Shown: positions 36,325 to 45,090 of the stretch, piece after piece
Numbering within the stretch: position 1 is the first letter of the stretch
Layout: each line of letters begins with the position of its first letter
Assembly (NCBI RefSeq): GCF_003990355.1
Contig: NZ_CP034670.1
Location: forward strand, 1,116,001 to 1,180,000
Length of the DNA stretch: 64,000 bases
Direction: 5' to 3'
Origin: Eikenella corrodens
GTDB lineage: Bacteria > Pseudomonadota > Gammaproteobacteria > Burkholderiales > Neisseriaceae
Notes under the pieces: model-generated
What the model was told of the DNA's origin: nothing
Databases searched by the model: none
The model's input: only the letters and a program-made list of their open reading frames with translations
Program-made: the position numbers and the translations under genes

Positions 36325-36655
36325 CGGCACGGCGTTTTCAGGTAGCCTCTCCGGCAGGCTACCTGAAAACGCTGCTCCCATGAAATCCAGGCCGCTCCTG
36401 CCAAGCAGCAAAGACCAAAATAGCGACAGGGTGGGCTTCACTTGCTGTTATTGAATTTATGGCGATAAATCCTGTTTGTGATGAGTAAATGGTGAAAATC
36501 ACTTTTATTGGCTGGTAATCGTAGCTGATGAACAGTTTTTCACTGTTATGCCGTTTGGCGGGGAAATGGCGGAAATCCTTGCTGCAACGGGTTTGCAAAC
36601 GATAGAATCCCCACCCGTTAAGGCATCCCGCCATATTTTCAATCGAGTTTTTACT
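36325..36655. other. Intergenic region upstream of serC
   Basis: After the DUS hairpin at 36333-36371 there are about 280 bases without a gene. An in-frame extension of serC to 36548 lacks family similarity. The AT-rich stretch 36450-36550 is the likely promoter region; no specific site was recognised. Confidence 0.5.
36333..36371 (+). terminator. Inverted DUS pair after the carbonic anhydrase gene
   Basis: CGTTTTCAGGTAGCCT and AGGCTACCTGAAAACG form a perfect 16-bp stem with a 7-base loop, 9 bp past the stop. Confidence 0.75.
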
Positions 36656-37759
36656 GTGGATACCCCGATTTACAACTTCTCCGCCGGCCCGGCCGTGCTG
36701 CCCGAATCCGTATTGCGCACCGCGCAAAGCGAAATGTTCGACTACAACGGCACGGGCTTTTCCGTGATGACCATGAGCCACCGCTCCGACGTGTTCATGA
36801 GCATCCTCTATCATGCCGAGCAGGATTTGCGCCAGCTCTTGAATATTCCCGATAATTATAAAGTTTTGTTTTTGCAAGGCGGCGCCAGCGCGCAGTTCAA
36901 CATGACCGTGATGAACCTGAGCAACGGCTTCAAGCGCGTCGATTCCGTGGTGAGCGGCAACTGGAGCCGTATCGCCCATCATGAAATGGGCAAATTGTCG
37001 GATGTAAACATCCATCTGGCCGCGCACGGCGGCGAGATGTTCGACTACACCGACCTGCCGCCGGTTGCGTCTTGGGATATCGACCCGAGCTCCGCCTTCG
37101 TGCATTTTGTGATTAACGAAACCGTGCACGGCCTGCAATACCGTGAAGTGCCCAAACTGGGCGCGGATATGCCGCCCTTGGTGTGCGATATGTCGAGCGA
37201 GATTCTTTCCCGCCGCGTCAATGTGGCCGATTTCGGCGTGATTTATGCCGGCGCGCAAAAAAACATCGGCCCTTCCGGCACCACCATCGTCATCATCCGC
37301 GAAGACCTGCTCGATCGCTGCTCCAGCCGCGTGCCCGATGTGTGGAACTACCGTTCGCACATCAACCGCCAAGGCATGTATAACACCCCCGCCACTTATC
37401 CCATCTACATTTCCGGCCTCGTTTTCCGCTGGCTGCAGTCGCAAGGCGGCGTGGAACACATGGAAACCATCAACACCCTCAAAGCCAAAACCCTGTATGC
37501 CGCCATCGACAACAGCGGCGGCTTCTACCGCAACCGCGTCGCCCCCGCCGCCCGTTCCAGAATGAACGTGATCTTCACCACCGGCAGCAAAGAATTGGAT
37601 GAACTCTTCGCCCAAGAATCCACCACGCGCGGCCTGCGCCTGTTGCGCGGCTACAAGAGCATGGGCGGCATGAGGGCCAGCATCTACAACGCCATGCCGC
37701 TGCAGGGCGTGGAGGCGCTGATTGAATTTATGCGCGAATTTCAGAAACGCTACGGCTGA
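36656..37759 (+). CDS. serC: Phosphoserine aminotransferase
   Basis: PLP enzyme of serine and pyridoxal synthesis. From a GTG at 36656 the product is 367 residues, starting PIYNFSAGPAVLPESVL, where the family begins. Key motifs are FLQGGASAQFNMTVMNL, VCDMSSEILSR and VIYAGAQKNIGPSGTTIV with the PLP lysine (AQKN). No ATG lies at the family N-terminus; upstream ATGs would add 36 unrelated residues. Hence the GTG start, with CGAG weakly serving as ribosome site. Confidence 0.93.
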   Translation: MDTPIYNFSAGPAVLPESVLRTAQSEMFDYNGTGFSVMTMSHRSDVFMSILYHAEQDLRQLLNIPDNYKVLFLQGGASAQFNMTVMNLSNGFKRVDSVVSGNWSRIAHHEMGKLSDVNIHLAAHGGEMFDYTDLPPVASWDIDPSSAFVHFVINETVHGLQYREVPKLGADMPPLVCDMSSEILSRRVNVADFGVIYAGAQKNIGPSGTTIVIIREDLLDRCSSRVPDVWNYRSHINRQGMYNTPATYPIYISGLVFRWLQSQGGVEHMETINTLKAKTLYAAIDNSGGFYRNRVAPAARSRMNVIFTTGSKELDELFAQESTTRGLRLLRGYKSMGGMRASIYNAMPLQGVEALIEFMREFQKRYG

Positions 37760-37786
37760 GCCGTGCTTAAAAATTAGGCGTATAAT

Positions 37787-37819
37787 GAGGCTATCTGATA
37801 ATTATTTTCAGGTAGCCTC
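37787..37819 (+). terminator. Imperfect inverted DUS pair after serC
   Basis: GAGGCTATCTGA (DUS with one change) faces TCAGGTAGCCTC across 9 bases, 28 bp after serC. Confidence 0.55.
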
Positions 37820-37909
37820 TGTTTTTGCTTTGCGGAAGCCCCGTTTGAGCTTGGCAGAAATGCTTTCAGGTAGCCTCTGATTGGGTTTGTTTCCGGGTTT
37901 CAGACAAAA

Positions 37910-38013
37910 TATAGTGAATTAACAAAAACTAGTACAGCGTTGCCTCGCCTTGCCGTAACGTGTGTACTGTCTGCGGCTCGCCGCCTTGTTCTGATTTTGG
38001 TTAATTCACTATA
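37910..38013. mobile_element. Correia-type miniature element, copy 7 (104 bp)
   Basis: TATAGTGAATTAACAAAAAC and GGTTAATTCACTATA bound it; internal blocks are intact. It ends 17 bp before the methyltransferase ATG, so the promoter and part of the leader of that gene lie in or across the element. Confidence 0.9.
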
Positions 38014-38030
38014 GTTTACAGGAGAACGCC

Positions 38031-38849
38031 ATGATTAAAATCGAAAACGCCGTCAGCGAAACCTTGCTGATTCCGCTCTACATGAAATACCTCTCTTCCC
38101 AAGAGGCAAACCCCATCCTCACCGATCCCGCCGCCTGCCGCCTGGTGCCGCAGATCGACTATGATTTTGCCAAGTTTAACCGCGCCAAGCCCTCCCGCAT
38201 CGGTACAGCCATCCGCGCCCGTTATTTCGACCGGCTCACCACCGATTTCATCCGCCGCCAAAGCCGCCCGGTGGTCGTGATTATTGGCTGCGGGCTCGAC
38301 AGCCGCCGCGAACGCATCGGCAGCGAAGCAGACGGTGTGCCGTTTTATCAGCTGGATTTGGAAGACGTGATTCAATGGCGGCGCGCCATCCTGCCGCCGC
38401 AAAGCAACGAAACCCTGATTGCCGCTTCCGCCTTCGACACCGAATGGATGGACGAATTGCACGCCCGCCACCCCGATGCGCAATTCCTGTTTGTGATTGA
38501 AGGCGTGCTGATGTATTTCTCCAACGAAATGGTACGCGGCCTGTTCCAAAACCTGGCTGCCCGTTTCCACGGCGGCGAAATCGCCTTCGATATGTGCAAC
38601 AGCTGGACAGTCAAAAATTCTGCCCGCCACGATGCCATGAAGCACGTTAGCGCCCGCTTTGAATCCTTTTGCGACAACGAACGCGAGCCGGAGCAATGGG
38701 CAGGCAATCTGCACTTCATTTCCAACCGCTACATCGTGGGCGATTTTCCTGCCGAGTGGAAACGCATCGGCTTTGTTTCCAGCCTGATTATGCGCCTGGT
38801 GCGCGTTATCCGCGAAAGCAGCCGTATGCTGCATTATCGGATTGATTAG
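38031..38849 (+). CDS. SAM-dependent methyltransferase, leucine carboxyl methyltransferase (LCM/Ppm1) family
   Basis: 272 residues. The conserved LCM-family blocks are visible: an N-terminal Arg-containing region (SRIGTAIRARYFDRLT), SAM motif VVVIIGCGLDSRRERIG, acidic QLDLEDVIQWR, and VIEGVLMYFSNEMVRGLF. Bacterial members methylate carboxyl or hydroxyl groups of small molecules; the substrate here is unknown. ACAGGAGAACGCC is a good ribosome site. The Correia element just upstream means expression is probably driven by it. Confidence 0.85.
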   Translation: MIKIENAVSETLLIPLYMKYLSSQEANPILTDPAACRLVPQIDYDFAKFNRAKPSRIGTAIRARYFDRLTTDFIRRQSRPVVVIIGCGLDSRRERIGSEADGVPFYQLDLEDVIQWRRAILPPQSNETLIAASAFDTEWMDELHARHPDAQFLFVIEGVLMYFSNEMVRGLFQNLAARFHGGEIAFDMCNSWTVKNSARHDAMKHVSARFESFCDNEREPEQWAGNLHFISNRYIVGDFPAEWKRIGFVSSLIMRLVRVIRESSRMLHYRID

Positions 38850-39004
38850 GCGCGGTTTGTTCTGCAAATCAAGGCTTGTAGGTTCGGATTCTGTGAGCCA
38901 CACCTAATCAGTTGGGCGAATCTTCAAGGGCAGCGCATTCAATGCCCGCTAGCGCAACGTGGCGGGCCAGTGCTGCGGCATTTTTATGTTAATCACGATG
39001 CGCT

Positions 39005-39400
39005 TTACTTCTTCAGGCGCAATATTTCGCACAAGGTGCCGTCGTGCAGCCAAATCATGGCGCATAGGCCATACAGGCAGGCAGAGGCGGGGGCATTGCC
39101 GCTGCGCATCATTTCGAGTGCCGCCGGATCGCGCCACGACCAATACAGCCAGTAGATGCCGTCAACGGAAAACCACATGCCAAACAGCGCCGGCGGCAAG
39201 TATTTCCACTGCCACCGCGCCAGTGTGCGCGAGGTAATGGGGGCGAAAAGATAAGTGCTGAAGGCCATCAGGAAACTGATGGGAATATCCCAGTCGGGTG
39301 CGGGCTGGAGGTAGGAACCGGCAATAAGGATGGCGATGCCGCAGGCAAGCGAAAACAGCTTCCAAGGGCGGAGGTAGTCGTGAAGGGAAACGAGCGGCAT
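39005..39400 (-). CDS. Small integral membrane protein, unrecognised
   Basis: 131 residues with about four hydrophobic segments (LFSLACGIAILIAGSYL; ISFLMAFSTYLFAPI; YLPPALFGMWFSVDGIYWL; ASACLYGLCAMIWL), Trp-rich. The ATG at 39400 follows directly after a DUS (CTTTCTTGAATGG side). No family recognised. The codon pattern and coherent hydrophobicity favour a real gene. Confidence 0.65.
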   Translation of the reverse strand: MPLVSLHDYLRPWKLFSLACGIAILIAGSYLQPAPDWDIPISFLMAFSTYLFAPITSRTLARWQWKYLPPALFGMWFSVDGIYWLYWSWRDPAALEMMRSGNAPASACLYGLCAMIWLHDGTLCEILRLKK

Positions 39401-39820
39401 TTTCAGGTAGCCTTTCTTGAATGGGTTGGCGGTGATGGATTATAGGTGGTTTCTCATGCGGCAAAGGCTACCTGAAAAACGGTTAGAAGGGGATTTTATA
39501 GCAGTTCTAATCGCGTTCGAAATAAGGAAGCCTCCTATACCGGAAGCAGCGTTTGGTTTGCCTGCGAACGAAGCCGAACCGGAGGGTAATTTAGCTATGC
39601 CGAAGCCGGGCGGCTTTGCCGGAAAACGAGGCTACCTGAAAATTGTCTGCCCCTCATCCGCCGATGAAGCATAAATGAAGCACATCAAGTTTGACTTGGA
39701 TTAAGGGGAAGCTTGATTGGCTGGGTTTCCCGCCAAAAGGAACATGGGGCATGCTATCCTTCATGATGAATGCTAATTTGTAACGTCGTTTTATTTATTT
39801 ATGTCAAATAGGAGGTTATT
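39401..39820. promoter_or_regulatory. Intergenic region upstream of pflB with an FNR-like site
   Basis: 420 bases without a gene, with DUS copies near 39404, 39466 and 39630. At 39691-39704 the sequence TTGACTTGGATTAA matches the FNR dyad TTGATnnnnATCAA at 8 of 10 positions, which would suit anaerobic induction of pyruvate formate-lyase. A TATCCT at 39755-39760 could be the -10. The leader ends in AGGAGG 4-5 bp before the pflB ATG. Confidence 0.45.
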
Positions 39821-42100
39821 ATGGCTTCAGCAATAGAACGCCCGGCTGCCTGGGCAGGCTTTGTCGGCGGTGATTGGGAAACCGGCATCGACGTGCGCGA
39901 TTTCATCCAGAAAAACTACACGCCTTATGAAGGCGACGGCAGCTTCTTGGCGCCGGCCACCGAAGCCACCACCAAGCTGTGGGCGGAAGTGATGGAAGGC
40001 ATCAAGGTGGAGAATAAAACCCACGCGCCGTATAAGATTGATGCGCAAGTGGTTTCCGGCATCACCAGCCACGGGCCAGGCTATATCGACAAAGATTTGG
40101 AAACCATCGTCGGCCTGCAAACCGACGAGCCGCTGAAACGCTCCATCATGCCCTTCGGCGGCCTGAAAATGGTAAAAGATTCCTGCCGAATCTACGGTGT
40201 GGAACTGAATCCCGAAGTGGAAGAAATCTTCACCAAATACCGCAAAACCCACAACCAAGGTGTGTTTGATGTGTATACGCCCGACATCCGCCGCTGCCGG
40301 AAATCGGGCGTTTTAACTGGTTTGCCCGATGCCTACGGCCGCGGCCGCATCATCGGCGACTACCGCCGTGTGGCGCTTTACGGTATCGACCGCCTGATGG
40401 AAGACAAAACCGAGCAGTATCATTCTTTACAAGCCGATTTGGAATCTGGCCAAAACTTGGAAAGCGTTATCCGCTTGCGCGAAGAAATCAACGAGCAGCA
40501 CATTGCGTTGAAACAGATGAAGGAAATGGCTGCCTCCTACGGCTTCGATATTTCCGGCCCGGCCAAAAACGCGCAAGAAGCCATCCAATGGACTTACTTT
40601 GCCTACCTCGCCGCCGTGAAATCGCAAAACGGCGCCGCCATGAGCTTCGGCCGCGTGTCTTCCTTCTTGGATATCTACATTGAGCGCGATCTGAAAAACG
40701 GCGTGATTACCGAAAGCCAGGCACAGGAATTCATCGACCATTTGGTGATGAAACTGCGTATGGTTCGTTTCCTGCGCACGCCCGAATACGACCAGCTCTT
40801 CTCCGGCGACCCGATTTGGGCCACCGAATCCATCGGCGGCATGGGTTTGGACGGCCGCACGCTGGTCACCCGCACCAACTTCCGCGTGCTGCACACCCTG
40901 TACAACATGGGTCCGTCTCCCGAACCGAACATCACGGTATTGTGGTCTGAACAACTGCCGCAAGGCTTCAAAGAGTTCTGCGCCAAAGTCTCCATCGACA
41001 CTTCGTCGATCCAATACGAAAACGACGACCTGATGCGCCCCGACTTCAACAGCGACGACTACGCCATCGCCTGCTGCGTGAGTCCGATGGTAATTGGCAA
41101 ACAGATGCAGTTCTTCGGCGCGCGCGCCAACTTGGCCAAAACCCTGTTGTACGCCATCAACGGCGGCGTGGACGAAAAATCCAAAGACCAAGTCGGCCCC
41201 AAAACCGAGCCGATTAAAGACGAAGTATTGGACTACGATACCGTAATGACCCGCATGGACAGCTTCATGGACTGGCTGGCCACCCAATACGTTACCGCGC
41301 TGAACGTCATTCACTACATGCACGACAAATACAGCTACGAAGCCGCCCTGATGGCGCTGCACGACCGCGATGTGAAACGCACCATGGCCTGCGGCATCGC
41401 CGGGTTGTCCGTGGCTGCCGACTCGCTGTCCGCCATCAAATACGCCAAAGTCAAACCGATCCGCGACGAAAACGGCATTGCCGTCGACTTTGAAATCGAA
41501 GGCGAATACCCGCAGTTCGGCAATAACGACGACCGCGTGGACAGCATCGCCTGCGATTTGGTAGAGCGCTTCATGAAGAAAGTGGCCACCCATCCGACCT
41601 ACCGCAACGCTGTTCCGACCCAGTCCGTGCTGACCATTACATCGAACGTGGTATACGGTAAGAAAACCGGTAATACCCCGGATGGCCGCCGCGCCGGCGC
41701 ACCGTTCGGCCCGGGTGCCAACCCCATGCACGGCCGTGATGTGAGCGGCGCCGTGGCTTCGCTGACTTCTGTGGCCAAACTGCCGTTTGAGTTTGCCAAA
41801 GACGGTATTTCTTACACCTTCTCCATTATCCCCGGCGCGCTGGGCAAAGACGAAAGCTCCCGCGAACGCAACTTGGCCGGTATGATGGACGGTTACTTCC
41901 ACCACGAAGCCGGTGTGGAAGGCGGTCAGCACCTCAACGTAAACGTGCTCAACCGCGAAATGCTGATCGATGCCATGGACCACCCGGAAAAATACCCGCA
42001 GCTCACCATCCGCGTGTCCGGCTATGCCGTGCGCTTCAACTCGCTTACCAAAGAGCAGCAGCAAGACGTGATCACCCGCACCTTCACCAGCCGGATGTAA
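39821..42100 (+). CDS. pflB: Formate C-acetyltransferase (pyruvate formate-lyase)
   Basis: Glycyl-radical enzyme cleaving pyruvate with CoA to acetyl-CoA and formate under anaerobiosis. The 759 residues keep the catalytic cysteine pair at Cys418-Cys419 (IACCVSPM) and the radical glycine at Gly734 (RVSGYAVRF), the same numbers as the E. coli enzyme. N-terminal AWAGFVGGDWETGIDVRDFI is also standard. GGAGG precedes the ATG at 39821. Its activase is the next gene. Confidence 0.97.
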   Translation: MASAIERPAAWAGFVGGDWETGIDVRDFIQKNYTPYEGDGSFLAPATEATTKLWAEVMEGIKVENKTHAPYKIDAQVVSGITSHGPGYIDKDLETIVGLQTDEPLKRSIMPFGGLKMVKDSCRIYGVELNPEVEEIFTKYRKTHNQGVFDVYTPDIRRCRKSGVLTGLPDAYGRGRIIGDYRRVALYGIDRLMEDKTEQYHSLQADLESGQNLESVIRLREEINEQHIALKQMKEMAASYGFDISGPAKNAQEAIQWTYFAYLAAVKSQNGAAMSFGRVSSFLDIYIERDLKNGVITESQAQEFIDHLVMKLRMVRFLRTPEYDQLFSGDPIWATESIGGMGLDGRTLVTRTNFRVLHTLYNMGPSPEPNITVLWSEQLPQGFKEFCAKVSIDTSSIQYENDDLMRPDFNSDDYAIACCVSPMVIGKQMQFFGARANLAKTLLYAINGGVDEKSKDQVGPKTEPIKDEVLDYDTVMTRMDSFMDWLATQYVTALNVIHYMHDKYSYEAALMALHDRDVKRTMACGIAGLSVAADSLSAIKYAKVKPIRDENGIAVDFEIEGEYPQFGNNDDRVDSIACDLVERFMKKVATHPTYRNAVPTQSVLTITSNVVYGKKTGNTPDGRRAGAPFGPGANPMHGRDVSGAVASLTSVAKLPFEFAKDGISYTFSIIPGALGKDESSRERNLAGMMDGYFHHEAGVEGGQHLNVNVLNREMLIDAMDHPEKYPQLTIRVSGYAVRFNSLTKEQQQDVITRTFTSRM

Positions 42101-42123
42101 TCATGCCCAGCTAGCAGGAATCA

Positions 42124-42153
42124 GTGCCGGAATCCCTTCCGGCACTTTTGTTT
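42124..42153 (+). terminator. Rho-independent terminator after pflB
   Basis: GTGCCGGAA and TTCCGGCAC form a perfect 9-bp GC-rich stem with a TCCC loop, followed by TTTTGTTT. A second hairpin, an inverted DUS pair, follows at 42161-42201. Confidence 0.9.
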
Positions 42154-42160
42154 ATTCCGG

Positions 42161-42201
42161 TTTTCAGGTAGCCTCACCCCTGTGCCCGGGCTACCTGAAA
42201 A
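42161..42201 (+). terminator. Inverted DUS pair after pflB
   Basis: TTTTCAGGTAGCC and GGCTACCTGAAAA form a 13-bp stem 15-base loop directly behind the conventional terminator, so here the DUS pair is redundant for termination. Confidence 0.6.
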
Positions 42202-42293
42202 CTGATAGCCAGCAGGGCAGGGCAGGCTTTCAGCCCGCTACTTAAACGTTCCAAGCCATAAATGCTACCTGAAAACAACACACGCCAACCACC

Positions 42294-43109
42294 ATGCCAG
42301 ATACCATCCCCATTAGCCCCGATACCCCGCCGAAAAAACAGCCCGACACCCGCGCCCGCCCCTACGAAGGCATCGGCTACGTCCACTCCGTAGAAACCGG
42401 CGGCGCCGTAGACGGCCCCGGCCTGCGTTTCGTCCTCTTCATGCAAGGCTGCCTGATGCGCTGCCTCTACTGCCACAACCGTGACACTTGGGACAGGCAC
42501 AGCGAAAAAGAGCTGCACTTCACCGTGCCCCAGCTTATGCAGCAAGTGCTCTCCTACAAACACTACTTCCGCGCCACCGGCGGCGGCGTAACGGCCACCG
42601 GCGGCGAGCCCCTGCTGCAATACCAATTCATCCGCGATTGGTTTGCGGCCTGCCGCGAGCACGACATCCACACCTGCCTCGACACCAACGGCTACGCCCT
42701 GCACTACGACGCCACCCTCGAAAGCCTGCTCGACAACACCAGCCTCGTCATGCTCGATTTAAAGCAAATCGACCCCGAAATCCACAAAACCCTCGTCGGC
42801 ATCCCCAATACCAAAACCCTGCAATTCGCCCGCCACCTCGCCGCCCGAGGCCAGCCCACCCGCATCCGCTACGTCGTCGTGCCCGGCTACACCGACGACG
42901 ACCGCTCCGCCCACCTGCTCGGCCAATTCATTGCCGATATGCCCAACGCCGACACTGTGGAAATCTTGCCCTACCACGAACTCGGCGCCCACAAATGGGC
43001 GCTGTGCGGCGACGAATACAAACTCAAAGGCGTGCACGCCCCGCCCAAAGAAACCATCCTGCGGATAAAGGAAATCATCGAAAGCTACGGCAAACAAACC
43101 ATCGTGTGA
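42294..43109 (+). CDS. pflA: Pyruvate formate-lyase-activating enzyme
   Basis: Radical SAM enzyme that installs the glycyl radical on PflB. 271 residues including a Pro-rich 25-residue leader. The cluster motif CxxxCxxC is CLMRCLYC, preceded by SVETGGAVDGPGLRFVLFMQ, and followed by TGGGVTATGGEPLLQ (SAM GGE motif) and LDLKQIDPEIHKTLVG. The ATG at 42294 is the first in frame, and the leader makes the exact start uncertain. Two hairpins separate it from pflB, so it may have its own promoter. Confidence 0.95.
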   Translation: MPDTIPISPDTPPKKQPDTRARPYEGIGYVHSVETGGAVDGPGLRFVLFMQGCLMRCLYCHNRDTWDRHSEKELHFTVPQLMQQVLSYKHYFRATGGGVTATGGEPLLQYQFIRDWFAACREHDIHTCLDTNGYALHYDATLESLLDNTSLVMLDLKQIDPEIHKTLVGIPNTKTLQFARHLAARGQPTRIRYVVVPGYTDDDRSAHLLGQFIADMPNADTVEILPYHELGAHKWALCGDEYKLKGVHAPPKETILRIKEIIESYGKQTIV

Positions 43110-43130
43110 ACTGCAGCGGCAACCCAAACC

Positions 43131-43170
43131 AAGGCTACCTGAAAATCCTCAAACATTTTCAGGTAGCCTT
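43131..43170 (+). terminator. Inverted DUS pair after pflA
   Basis: AAGGCTACCTGAAAAT and ATTTTCAGGTAGCCTT form a perfect 16-bp stem with an 8-base loop, 22 bp past pflA. Confidence 0.75.
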
Positions 43171-43182
43171 CCCTATCCGGGC

Positions 43183-43286
43183 TATAGTGGATGAACAAAA
43201 ACCAGTACGGCGTTGGTTCGCCTGGCCGTAACGTGTGTACTGTCTGCGGCCCGCCGCCTTGTCCTGATTTTTGTTAATCCTCTATA
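43183..43286. mobile_element. Correia-type miniature element, copy 8 (104 bp)
   Basis: TATAGTGGATGAACAAAAAC (one change) and GTTAATCCTCTATA (one change) bound the usual internal blocks. Confidence 0.88.
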
Positions 43287-43325
43287 CTTGAAAGCCAGTC
43301 AATTCATAAACAGATTAAATTAGAC

Positions 43326-43356
43326 TTGACAAGTCGAAAAAAAAAAACAATATACT
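43326..43356 (+). promoter_or_regulatory. Candidate sigma-70 promoter with poly-A spacer
   Basis: TTGACA at 43326-43331 and TATACT at 43351-43356 are separated by 19 bases, of which 11 are a run of A (43337-43347). The spacer is slightly long. Slippage in the A-run by one or two bases would bring it to the preferred 17-18, a known layout for phase-variable promoters. The downstream gene begins at 43394. Confidence 0.6.
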
Positions 43357-43393
43357 ACCCGCAGTTTTTTCCAACCCAACTAAGGAGTATGCA

Positions 43394-43726
43394 ATGAAAC
43401 ACAGAATGTTACCGCTTGTTATGCTGACCCTAACCCTGGCCGCCTGCGGCGGAAGCGGCAAACTGCCCGAAAGCTGCGTGAGCGCCATGGAGGCCTACGC
43501 CCCGCTGGCCGACAACCCCGATTTCAGCGGCTATCCCATGCATATATGGCTGCAAGATGCCAACGGTGACGTCAAAGCGGCAACGGCAGCATGGAACAAG
43601 AGAGTAGAGGCCGATTATGAAGCCATCGAAAAAAGGGCGGGCAGCAAAAGTGCCGAACTGCAAATGGAAAACCAGGCCCAACAATGCAGCCGCTGGCTGG
43701 AGAAGTTCGAGCAATACAAAAACTAA
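43394..43726 (+). CDS. Small lipoprotein (DUF5339-like)
   Basis: 110 residues: signal peptide MKHRMLPLVMLTLTLAAC (lipobox LAAC, Cys18), Gly/Ser linker, then a helical domain with two cysteines (PESCVSAME and QQCSRWLEKF). The spacing of the cysteines and the acidic helical pattern recall the neisserial DUF5339 family of small exported proteins, a tentative assignment. AAGGAGTATGCA is a strong ribosome site. Expression probably comes from the poly-A promoter upstream. Confidence 0.78.
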   Translation: MKHRMLPLVMLTLTLAACGGSGKLPESCVSAMEAYAPLADNPDFSGYPMHIWLQDANGDVKAATAAWNKRVEADYEAIEKRAGSKSAELQMENQAQQCSRWLEKFEQYKN

Positions 43727-43757
43727 GCTTCACCCAAATAAAGCAGCCGTTACGGCA

Positions 43758-43803
43758 AAAAGGCTACCTGAAAACCCCAAAGGGCATTTTCAGGTAGCCT
43801 TTT
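43758..43803. terminator. Bidirectional inverted DUS pair
   Basis: AAAAGGCTACCTGAAAA and TTTTCAGGTAGCCTTTT form a 17-bp stem between the convergent lipoprotein and binding-protein genes; A and T runs on each side allow termination of both. Confidence 0.75.
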
Positions 43804-43866
43804 CCTTCATAAAAAACTGCCTGCAATCGTTTGCAGGCAGTTTGGCGTGAGATTGGCAGAGCCGGC

Positions 43867-44697
43867 TTATTTGGCGGCGGCGGTGCCGAAGTATTGCTGG
43901 TGGATGCGCTCGTATTCGCCGCTGGCTTTAACGGCGGCCAGGGCTTTGTTGAGGGTGTCGCGCAGCTCGGTGTCGTTTTGGCGCAGGGCAATGCCGTAGT
44001 GTTCGGCTTCGAAATCGGGCACTTTAATCATGGTGAAGCCTTTGTCGCCGTTGTGCTTGATGAATTCCATCACCACGGAGCTGTCGCTCACGGCTGCGTC
44101 CACGCCGCCGTTTTGCAATTCTTTCAGCAAGAGGGGCAGGGTTTCGAAGCGGGTTACTTTGGGGTTGGTGGCGCCCAAGAGTTTGGAGGCGGCCAAATCG
44201 CCGGTGTTGCCGGTTACCACGCCTACGCGGTTGAGGTTTTTCAAATCTTCTACGGAGGCTACCTGTTTGCCTTGGGGTACGGCCACTACTTGGGTGATTT
44301 CAAAGTAGGGGTCGGTGAAGAGCATGCTTTGTTGGCGCTCGGGGGTGATGGTTACGGCAGCCACCACTACGTCGGCATCGCCGTTGCGCAGGCTGTTGAA
44401 AAGGCTGTCCCAAGATTGGTCTTTAAATTCAACTCGGTAGCCGGCTTCTTTTGCCATGGCGTTGATGAGGTCGATATCGAAGCCGCTGAGGCTGCCGTCG
44501 GGGTTTTTAGATTCGAAGGGGGCGAATTCGGCATTGGTGGCCACACGCAATACTTTTTCGCCGCCGGGGGCGGAAGCGCCGGAAGCATTGGCATCGGCAG
44601 GCTGTGAAGCTTGCTGGGTGCTGCCGGAATTGCCGCAGCCGCTGAGGGCGATGGCGGAGCAGGCCAGGGCGGTGGCCAGCCATTTTTTCATGTTCAT
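43867..44697 (-). CDS. Amino-acid ABC transporter substrate-binding lipoprotein
   Basis: Family 3 solute-binding protein of 276 residues. Lipoprotein signal with lipobox ALSGC (about Cys21), a Ser/Ala/Gln-rich linker to about residue 45, then the type II binding fold: LRVATNAEFAPFESKNPDGS, GFDIDLINAMAKEAG, RNGDADVVVAAVTITPERQ and the DAAVSD hinge block. A polar amino acid is the likely ligand. No permease or ATPase gene lies next to it, so its partners are elsewhere. AGGAGAACCAAACA precedes the ATG at 44697. Confidence 0.92.
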   Translation of the reverse strand: MNMKKWLATALACSAIALSGCGNSGSTQQASQPADANASGASAPGGEKVLRVATNAEFAPFESKNPDGSLSGFDIDLINAMAKEAGYRVEFKDQSWDSLFNSLRNGDADVVVAAVTITPERQQSMLFTDPYFEITQVVAVPQGKQVASVEDLKNLNRVGVVTGNTGDLAASKLLGATNPKVTRFETLPLLLKELQNGGVDAAVSDSSVVMEFIKHNGDKGFTMIKVPDFEAEHYGIALRQNDTELRDTLNKALAAVKASGEYERIHQQYFGTAAAK

Positions 44698-45090
44698 TGT
44701 TTGGTTCTCCTGGATTGGTTTGGATATTAATCAATGATTGCGCTCCGTGCGCATCATTCGGGAACACATCATACAACCATATGCGGAAATTCTAAAGGTT
44801 TATTGCAGAATATAGGCTAAGCACCTTATTTTTGCTGAGGGAGTGGATGAACTTTGCTGCCTTATTCATGCTGTCTGTAGGCTGCATTGCGGGAAGAAGT
44901 AATCGCTTCAACGATATCGGGTAAGGCTACCTGAAAGCATCGGCTGCGGCGGAGCCAAAATGCCGTTTCATTGTTCGGCCGGTATCGCAGATTGCCTGCT
45001 TCGGTGCAACAGGCGGGCTCAAGCTACGCCGTGTGGGCGAAACTCCACTATAATAGCGGCCGTTATCATCTTAATCGGTGCACTTTAGCC
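44698..45090. other. Divergent intergenic region
   Basis: 393 bases without a gene between the binding-protein gene and the transglycosylase gene. It contains one DUS (44925-44937) followed by the GCATCGGCTGCGGCGGAGCC stretch that recurs beside other DUS copies. CACTATAATAGC near 45046 could be the -10 region for the transglycosylase gene. Confidence 0.5.

Noticed and set aside
40427..42064. 545-codon open frame antisense to pflB
   Set aside because: It is a mirror of the strongly biased GC-rich pflB codons; it has no domain and pflB is certain.
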